From: Hahella sp. HN01
Lineage (GTDB): Bacteria > Pseudomonadota > Gammaproteobacteria > Pseudomonadales > Oleiphilaceae
NCBI RefSeq assembly: GCF_018986435.1
Contig: NZ_JAHMIN010000021.1
Location: forward strand, 75,467-115,957
DNA: 40,491 nt
Direction of reading: 5' to 3'
The notes beneath the pieces were generated by a model. It searched no databases. It saw only the letters and a list, made by a program, of their open reading frames with translations, and was not told the DNA's origin. Of the stretch, positions 35,009 through 40,491 are shown piece after piece. Made by a program: the position numbers and the translations under genes. The first letter of the stretch is position 1, and each line of letters starts with the position of its first letter.

Positions 35009-38000
35009 TTCGTCGCCGCCCCAAAAATATCTGGGTACTGAGCGAGGATAGATGGCCAGCGCTCACGTTCTTTAGGGAAGCGGATCACGGTTAATCCATG
35101 CGCGCGAAGCCGCCTCGAAAGCTCTTCGTCCAGCTTTTGCCGTTGCGGCATTTCATGGTGAGGACCGTCTATGTAAATGGCGGCGTTGTGATCGCTGTAT
35201 ACAAAGTCCGGTCGGGTTCTGAACTTTTCTATGACAACCTGCGCCTGATCCGGCAACCGGTGGCCGTTTGTCTTGAGATGATCCAGAAAGGCGCTTTCCA
35301 ACGAGCTGCCGGAAAGCTGTTTTAAATAGTCTTCCTGCTCAGTGTAGGGTTTTGAACCTGCGCCGACTTGTAGTTCAGAGTGGACCAGCTTGAGAAGCGC
35401 GTTGACCGCTTCGCTGTTTTTGCGGTCAATCAGCTTGTGATCAATCTGGTTGTAGTAACTGAGCAGGCAGCGATAGCAACCGGCGTCACAGTCGGAATTG
35501 ATATCTTCAGGCAAGCTGGCCCAGCCGTCGTTTGTCGAGTAATGACAGATTCTCAGTGCGCGCTCTGCAATGCTCGCAAAGGCGTATTTGTTGCTGGTCA
35601 GCCGGGTTAGGACGCCTGCGCCGCCTTCTGACGCCTCATAAAACAGTATGGTATTCCTGTCATCCCGGCTGGGGAGCGGTTCAACCACCAGCTCCGCTTC
35701 TTCAATCTGGAACTCTTCTTCAATGCCGCGTTTCAAGGCGTATTGCAGTGTGGCCAAGGCATGTTCATCAAGTTTAAGCTCCGCCTCCGGCCTCAGTATC
35801 AGAATGTTGCGTCGGTCTTCCACATAGGGCGTGATACGTTCTACATGGTTTTCTCCTTGCGCCAGATCATCGCTGTTTTCCTGGGCGGCTTGTTCGTCGG
35901 CGCTCCATTGGCCGGAAACGGCGTCGATGTTGAAACCGTAGATGGATGGATTTTTTCTACGCCGCCATCCCAGGTTCAGCCGCCAAACCGTGGCGGTGGG
36001 CGCATACTGGACCGTAAACAGGCGGCTCCCCTGGCTGAGTAGCTCGCCTTGGGTGACGCGCAGGCGACCGTCAGTCTGGTGAAACTGGACGGTGGTCTGC
36101 ATTTCGTAACCTTGCCTTTGTCGCTCTTCTTCGTCGCAGGTGATGCGGTAGGCTCTCTTGGTGCTGACGTTGTCGATACGGTAAAGATTGGACACACGCT
36201 TTCCTCCCTCAATGGGAGCGCCGCAGGCGTTACAAAGTTCATCCTCCAGTTGAGTATGAAAATGTCCATATCCGCAGGCTGGGCAGAGTCTGGCTTCTTC
36301 TTTGACTAAACCGGGCTGATCCAGTGATTGCTCTGGACGCACGCCCAAGATGACTTTTTTGACCCGATATTGACTGCCTTCATGATAAATAAGACTTAAA
36401 GGTCCGAATTCGGAAATGGCCAGAAAGCGCGGTCTGGCGAGAAAACTATCGCGACCGATGTTGCCGCGTCGGCCTTGAATGTAGGCCAGCAAAGGCAGGC
36501 GAGGGAAGTTATAACCAGGCAAGAAGCCCTGACTGGCGAGATAGCGATAGGTGGAGAAGTCCGAGCTTGTGTCGCTATGCGCATCAAGCAATAAATCCAT
36601 TTGCGTTCGCGCTTCGCCGTAACGTTGGCCAGCCGCTTTTCGCTCTGTCTCACTGGCCGCTGGATTGGTATTGATCAGGTGCGCTTTCTGCATTTGATCC
36701 TGAGTTGAGGCGTACAGCTCCCTCCAACGATCCAAGGAATCGCAAAACTCTCTGTAAGCGGCATTCACCTTGCGCTTCATCCACTGGCTGATGGCTTCCT
36801 CTAAAGAATGCTCTTCACTAAGCCAGGCGCCTTGTGCGACTGCTATATCGCCAACCAGCATTCTCATAATATCCAAACCCCGTTCTATGGTTCGGCTGCG
36901 AACTTTATCGCTGTTCATCTGCATGTCGAACTCATCCAAAACCGGCATGTTCGAGGGCTGATTCATGTCGAGCATCAGATTGACGGTCTTAGGTAATACC
37001 TTTTTGGTTTCACTCAGCCAGATGGCATGTAAGTGGCTGGCGATAAGGTCTTCGTTCGCCAGGTCCAGGGTGGGCGGGCTGACATGACCGTGCACCATGC
37101 GGGCGGGATCGGAAAAGAAGTACTGATCATGGGGACTTAATGCGGCGCAGTAGGTGATGACCAAGGCAGGCTGCCCGGAACGACCCGCTCTGCCGGAGCG
37201 CTGTGCGTAATTGGCTGGCGTCGGAGGGACATTGCGTAAATAGACGGAGTTCAGGGACGCGATATCCACGCCAAGCTCCATAGTAGGGGAGCAAAATAAT
37301 GTTTTTAAAGTTGCTTCGCGGAACTGTTTTTCCCGCTCCTCCCGTTTATCTATGCTGACCTGGGCGGTATGTTCACGAGCTTCAAGCTCAAAGAATGTCC
37401 TGTTTCCAGCAACTAAAAATTCAGCGATGTTTTGATATAGGTTTTTGAAGTACTCGTTTTCTGAGCTGTAAGGGGTCGTCGGATCAGTTGAGGATACGCC
37501 TGCGCTGGGCATCCATTGTATAAACTCCCCAACAAGTTGATAGCCTTGTATTCCTCTCTCTTCATTTACTTCTTCGACCAGACCATAACTTTGAAGCACT
37601 CCGATTAAGCTTAAGATGAGATCAGGGTAATTGGCGTCATTTATTCTGGGAAGAAGTGAAAGATCGTCGCCCCATATGTTGGACCTTTTTAAGGTTTGGC
37701 CCAATGAGGATCGGCTTGAGGCAGTGATAAGATTGTAGCTGTTCCTGCCTTTGGGTTTGCTTGTCAGAATCATGGTGCAACTTGGTTGAAGCTGCTCTTC
37801 TTCCGTGAAAGCCCAGGGCTCTATAAGGTGTGCGTAGCTTTGAGACTTGAACTGCTCTTGCTGATAAGCATCCAGGAACCTGCTTTTGATACACAGACCT
37901 CGGCGCATTGTATCTAGAACGGCTTTGAGGGCTTTAAATCTGCTTTCTACCGAAACATTCTGCAGCTCAGGAAATTTTAAATTTTCCCACTTGCGTTGGT

Positions 38001-40242
38001 CCTGACTGAGATCAGCGAGCCCTTCGTATTCGATCTTTAATAATCCCAGTTGCTCCAGGTTAGGATTATTGAAGCGCCAGCCTCTTCTTAAATCAAAATA
38101 GAGCCGATAGGAGAGCACATTCCTTAACGCTTCCTCCGCTTTCCTCAAGCCTGGCCCATCAATGGCTGGGTTGGCGAGATACTGTGTCCTTTCCTCAACT
38201 CGGTCGAACCCGAGACATTGGAATACTGATTGTGACAAAAGACTGTCCGTGAGGTAGCCGTTTGGCGCGCTTTTAACCGCCGCAAGTAGGCTGGATCGGA
38301 GTAACAGTATCTGAATAAAGTCGTTGTAATGGCCTGCTTGCAGTGAAGCATCCTGTCGGTTATCGGTAAAGCCCAGCAGCTTTTTGGCGTCGTCCTTCAA
38401 CTCTGTATCGCGCTCAAGCAAGTAGCGTAATGCAGAGATAGTTAGCACCGTTGTTGCGGAAGAGCGGCCTTCGCCACTGAGAGAGGTGAGTCGGCTCGCT
38501 TCTCGGCTTTTCCCGCGGTGTACAAAGCCGCAGTTAAGACAGAATCTGAAACTACCAGGGATGAACCATCCTCTTTCGCCCTGAATATCGATGGTTCCAT
38601 CAGGCTTTACAAAGGTTTCGGTTGGTTTGAATTTTTTGTAGCTGCTGCGAAGACGGTAATCGCCGTTTTTTTCCTCTAACCAGTGTTCCGGATAACTGCT
38701 TTCGTAATTGCCATCGTCCCATCTACGCTGTGGATCGAGCATGAAATAGCCCCAATCACTGGATTCCTCATCGTTATTCTTGTCATCAATACCCCGGGGC
38801 TTTAACGCGCCTTCGCCGCTTTCATTCTCATACCAAACAGGATGGTAATCCTGTCCACATTGGCGGCAGAAATAGAGGGTGTAGAACAATTTTTCCCGAT
38901 TGCTGCCAGGCAGAAACTGCTGGCCGCTAAGATCCACCACTCTTTTTCCTTCCGGCTCCAATGTGGAATAAGCATGGCTGGGCCCAGAAATAAACTGATG
39001 CAGTCTAAATGCAAAAACGGGCTTTCCTGACGGACTCTTGCAGCGATATGCCGCCAGCAAGAACCGACGGAGATAATCCTGACATGATTGCCGGTCTAAA
39101 CCCGAGTCAGCGGAAAGTCGCTCCGCCGCCCATGCTAGATTCTGGGGTTTGGCGCGAACCCAGCGGTCCTCTTCCCACACCAAACCCAGAGTAGACTCAA
39201 CCCAGACTGAGATGGGATGTGCGCAGAATGCATGGAAATCAGAAGCAGAAGGAATGGGTTGTTGCAGGGCGCGGGCCAGTGTTTCGGGAGTTGGGTCAAT
39301 GTCTTGTGTCGTTATACGCTGCAGCGTTTCGGTCACAATATTTTCCGGCTTAACTTGCGCGCCGAACAATTTGCTGGCCACGGTCGCCACGGCTGCGTTC
39401 TTCGCCGCCAGCGACCCTTCACTGGCCATAGTGGCGGAGGTGCCTATACATAACACTTCTGGGTTTAGCGCCTCGCGAACGCGACGCACCAACATTGCTA
39501 CGTCCGCTCCTTGCCGCCCTCGATAGGTATGGAGTTCATCCAGTACGAGGAAGCGTAAACCTTTCGCAGACTGGATTACGAGGCGATCAATCTCGTCCTG
39601 CCGCGTCATAAGCAGTTCAAGCATCATGAAATTGGTCAGGATAATATCCGGTGGATTGGCCGACATAGCGTGGCGGGCTTCTTGGGACTCCTGACCGGTA
39701 TATCTTCCATAGGTCACAGGCTTGTTGTCGCCATAGTGGCCAAGAAACTTTTCCAACTCTTCTAGCTGTGAGTTCACCAAGGCGTTCATGGGATAAATGA
39801 TGATCGCTTTGATGGAAGGGCGGGAGTTATGTTCTTTCTCTTTCAGTATCGCGTCGACAATCGGCAAGATATAGCTAAGTGACTTCCCAGAGCCTGTCCC
39901 CGTCGTTAACACATAACTTTGTCTGCTTTGCGCCAAGCCGATGGCGGCCTGCTGATGCGTATGCAGGCCCGCAGGAATGCCTTGGGGATTTGCATCGCTG
40001 CGGTTAAAACGGAAAATATTCGCGCACTCTTTATGCAAAATCCCTTTTGCTGCTAACGCTTCAACATTGTCGCCGGGAACGAATGAAGGATTAATCTGAA
40101 TCAGCGGCGCAGGCCAATAGTGACCTTTTTCGTATCGTTCAGAGATAAAACTTTGGACATCAGCGGCGCTGATTTTGGCGAAGCTTCGGCTGAAACTTTC
40201 GTAGTCGGCGATTACGGCATCGCGATATTCGAATACGTCCAT
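35005..40242 (-). CDS. Giant helicase with zinc sites, DUF1998-type module and C-terminal nuclease
   Basis: The 1745-residue protein is the first gene of the operon. Walker A TGTGSGKS (Lys120), DELH at 235-238 and SATMAS form the first helicase lobe. CRQCG near 457 and CLNCG near 567 form a likely zinc site. The second lobe carries QRSGRAGR near 1020. A second zinc pair, CPAC...CNACG, lies near 1320-1340. The DUF1998-type cysteine cluster CDAGCYRCLLSYYNQ is near 1585. The last 90 residues read as a Vsr/DUF559-like nuclease (RPDFVYSDHNAAIYIDGPHH near 1676, then TVIRFPKERER). DISARM splits helicase (DrmA), DUF1998 (DrmB) and a PLD nuclease (DrmC); here these activities appear joined, with a different nuclease. 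Confidence 0.9.
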   Translation of the reverse strand: MDVFEYRDAVIADYESFSRSFAKISAADVQSFISERYEKGHYWPAPLIQINPSFVPGDNVEALAAKGILHKECANIFRFNRSDANPQGIPAGLHTHQQAAIGLAQSRQSYVLTTGTGSGKSLSYILPIVDAILKEKEHNSRPSIKAIIIYPMNALVNSQLEELEKFLGHYGDNKPVTYGRYTGQESQEARHAMSANPPDIILTNFMMLELLMTRQDEIDRLVIQSAKGLRFLVLDELHTYRGRQGADVAMLVRRVREALNPEVLCIGTSATMASEGSLAAKNAAVATVASKLFGAQVKPENIVTETLQRITTQDIDPTPETLARALQQPIPSASDFHAFCAHPISVWVESTLGLVWEEDRWVRAKPQNLAWAAERLSADSGLDRQSCQDYLRRFLLAAYRCKSPSGKPVFAFRLHQFISGPSHAYSTLEPEGKRVVDLSGQQFLPGSNREKLFYTLYFCRQCGQDYHPVWYENESGEGALKPRGIDDKNNDEESSDWGYFMLDPQRRWDDGNYESSYPEHWLEEKNGDYRLRSSYKKFKPTETFVKPDGTIDIQGERGWFIPGSFRFCLNCGFVHRGKSREASRLTSLSGEGRSSATTVLTISALRYLLERDTELKDDAKKLLGFTDNRQDASLQAGHYNDFIQILLLRSSLLAAVKSAPNGYLTDSLLSQSVFQCLGFDRVEERTQYLANPAIDGPGLRKAEEALRNVLSYRLYFDLRRGWRFNNPNLEQLGLLKIEYEGLADLSQDQRKWENLKFPELQNVSVESRFKALKAVLDTMRRGLCIKSRFLDAYQQEQFKSQSYAHLIEPWAFTEEEQLQPSCTMILTSKPKGRNSYNLITASSRSSLGQTLKRSNIWGDDLSLLPRINDANYPDLILSLIGVLQSYGLVEEVNEERGIQGYQLVGEFIQWMPSAGVSSTDPTTPYSSENEYFKNLYQNIAEFLVAGNRTFFELEAREHTAQVSIDKREEREKQFREATLKTLFCSPTMELGVDIASLNSVYLRNVPPTPANYAQRSGRAGRSGQPALVITYCAALSPHDQYFFSDPARMVHGHVSPPTLDLANEDLIASHLHAIWLSETKKVLPKTVNLMLDMNQPSNMPVLDEFDMQMNSDKVRSRTIERGLDIMRMLVGDIAVAQGAWLSEEHSLEEAISQWMKRKVNAAYREFCDSLDRWRELYASTQDQMQKAHLINTNPAASETERKAAGQRYGEARTQMDLLLDAHSDTSSDFSTYRYLASQGFLPGYNFPRLPLLAYIQGRRGNIGRDSFLARPRFLAISEFGPLSLIYHEGSQYRVKKVILGVRPEQSLDQPGLVKEEARLCPACGYGHFHTQLEDELCNACGAPIEGGKRVSNLYRIDNVSTKRAYRITCDEEERQRQGYEMQTTVQFHQTDGRLRVTQGELLSQGSRLFTVQYAPTATVWRLNLGWRRRKNPSIYGFNIDAVSGQWSADEQAAQENSDDLAQGENHVERITPYVEDRRNILILRPEAELKLDEHALATLQYALKRGIEEEFQIEEAELVVEPLPSRDDRNTILFYEASEGGAGVLTRLTSNKYAFASIAERALRICHYSTNDGWASLPEDINSDCDAGCYRCLLSYYNQIDHKLIDRKNSEAVNALLKLVHSELQVGAGSKPYTEQEDYLKQLSGSSLESAFLDHLKTNGHRLPDQAQVVIEKFRTRPDFVYSDHNAAIYIDGPHHEMPQRQKLDEELSRRLRAHGLTVIRFPKERERWPSILAQYPDIFGAATK

Positions 40243-40446
40243 CGTTCAGGCTTCCTGAAGATTGTTAGTGCAGGAATTTCTGTGAAATCAAGCAGTAAAC
40301 AAATCACATCCTAATGCTCCATATCTTATGGAGGCGCCTGAGTCGTCCTTGGTTGTTGGTTGAAATTTGATCAGGTGAAAAGAAGTATAGACAAGGACTT
40401 CAAAAATGCAGGGAAAATTGTTGATGAATTACTTGCGTTTCGAAGA

Positions 40447-40491
40447 GCCCTTCGACAGGCTCAGGGCGAACGGGGCGAACGGGGCGAACGG
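40447..40491. repeat. Dispersed repeat with a tandem 9-base extension (runs off the right edge)
   Basis: A perfect core copy (GCCCTTCGACAGGCTCAGGG then CGAACGG) is followed by two more copies of its last nine bases, so GGCGAACGG occurs three times in a row and may continue beyond the window. It lies about 200 bases upstream of the giant helicase gene. The 40243-40446 stretch otherwise holds only a possible promoter for that gene. Confidence 0.85.

Noticed and set aside
35005-40242. Reading the giant helicase as DruE of a Druantia system
   Set aside because: DruE is also a large DUF1998 helicase, but none of the Druantia partners (DruABCD, DruMFG or DruH) is present; the SNF2 helicase and adenine methylase partners fit a DISARM-like set better. 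A tree would decide.
1-40491. CRISPR arrays, tRNA or rRNA genes
   Set aside because: I saw no regularly spaced direct repeats of CRISPR size and no tRNA- or rRNA-like sequence. The dispersed 27-base repeat is irregularly spaced and in both orientations.

Overview
The window looks like a chromosomal accessory region of a GC-moderate gammaproteobacterium. Several features suggest a marine, Hahella-like or Oceanospirillales-type host: an EntF-like triscatecholate siderophore locus, strong Shine-Dalgarno (SD) sites, Fur boxes, and many dispersed copies of the repeat core GCCCTTCGACAGGCTCAGGG. The taxonomic placement is inference. I saw no rRNA, tRNA or CRISPR array.

Region 1 (1-4600) holds small genes of weakly known function. 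There are two adjacent unrecognised minus-strand genes at the left edge, a VOC-fold protein, two tandem Nudix hydrolase paralogues (the second with a TTG start), and two unrecognised genes. The last two are separated by a pair of repeat-bounded units of about 160 bp.

Region 2 (4558-17766) is an iron-uptake locus. A TonB-dependent receptor with its own terminator diverges from a Fes-type esterase, an MbtH protein and a 2881-residue NRPS. Two Fur boxes lie between them. The NRPS reads C-A-T-E-C-A-T-TE. Its first C domain and its last A-T-TE resemble EntF, and the second A domain has the EntF serine code. An extra A-T-E-C block is inserted between them, and its A domain carries acidic pocket residues. 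The expected product is a cyclic trimer of 2,3-dihydroxybenzoyl-D-(cationic amino acid)-L-serine, of the trivanchrobactin/cyclic trichrysobactin type. The receptor would import the iron complex and the esterase would cut it open. The dihydroxybenzoate genes are not in the window.

Region 3 (17767-27900) is a rearranged zone of debris and small conflict-type genes. It has an Imm11-like and a SUFU-like putative immunity protein, a secreted alpha/beta hydrolase, a small P-loop kinase, a 672-residue membrane protein, a Tse2-like toxin operon, SymE and a small zinc-finger protein. Among these lie a shrunken copy of the NRPS thioesterase end, an IS21-family relic, two dead symE tails, a dead kinase tail and two strong inverted repeats. 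The kinase-repeat-symE arrangement occurs twice with opposite decay: one site keeps the kinase, the other keeps symE.

Region 4 (27884-40242) is a three-gene minus-strand operon that looks like a DNA-modification-linked antiphage system related to DISARM. It encodes a 1745-residue DEAD/DELH helicase with zinc sites, a DUF1998-type module and a C-terminal Vsr-like nuclease domain; an SNF2-type helicase (DrmD-like); and an N6-adenine methyltransferase (DrmMI-like). The helicase, DUF1998 and nuclease parts, separate in classical DISARM, appear here in one chain. This is the strongest candidate for an unusual system in the window.
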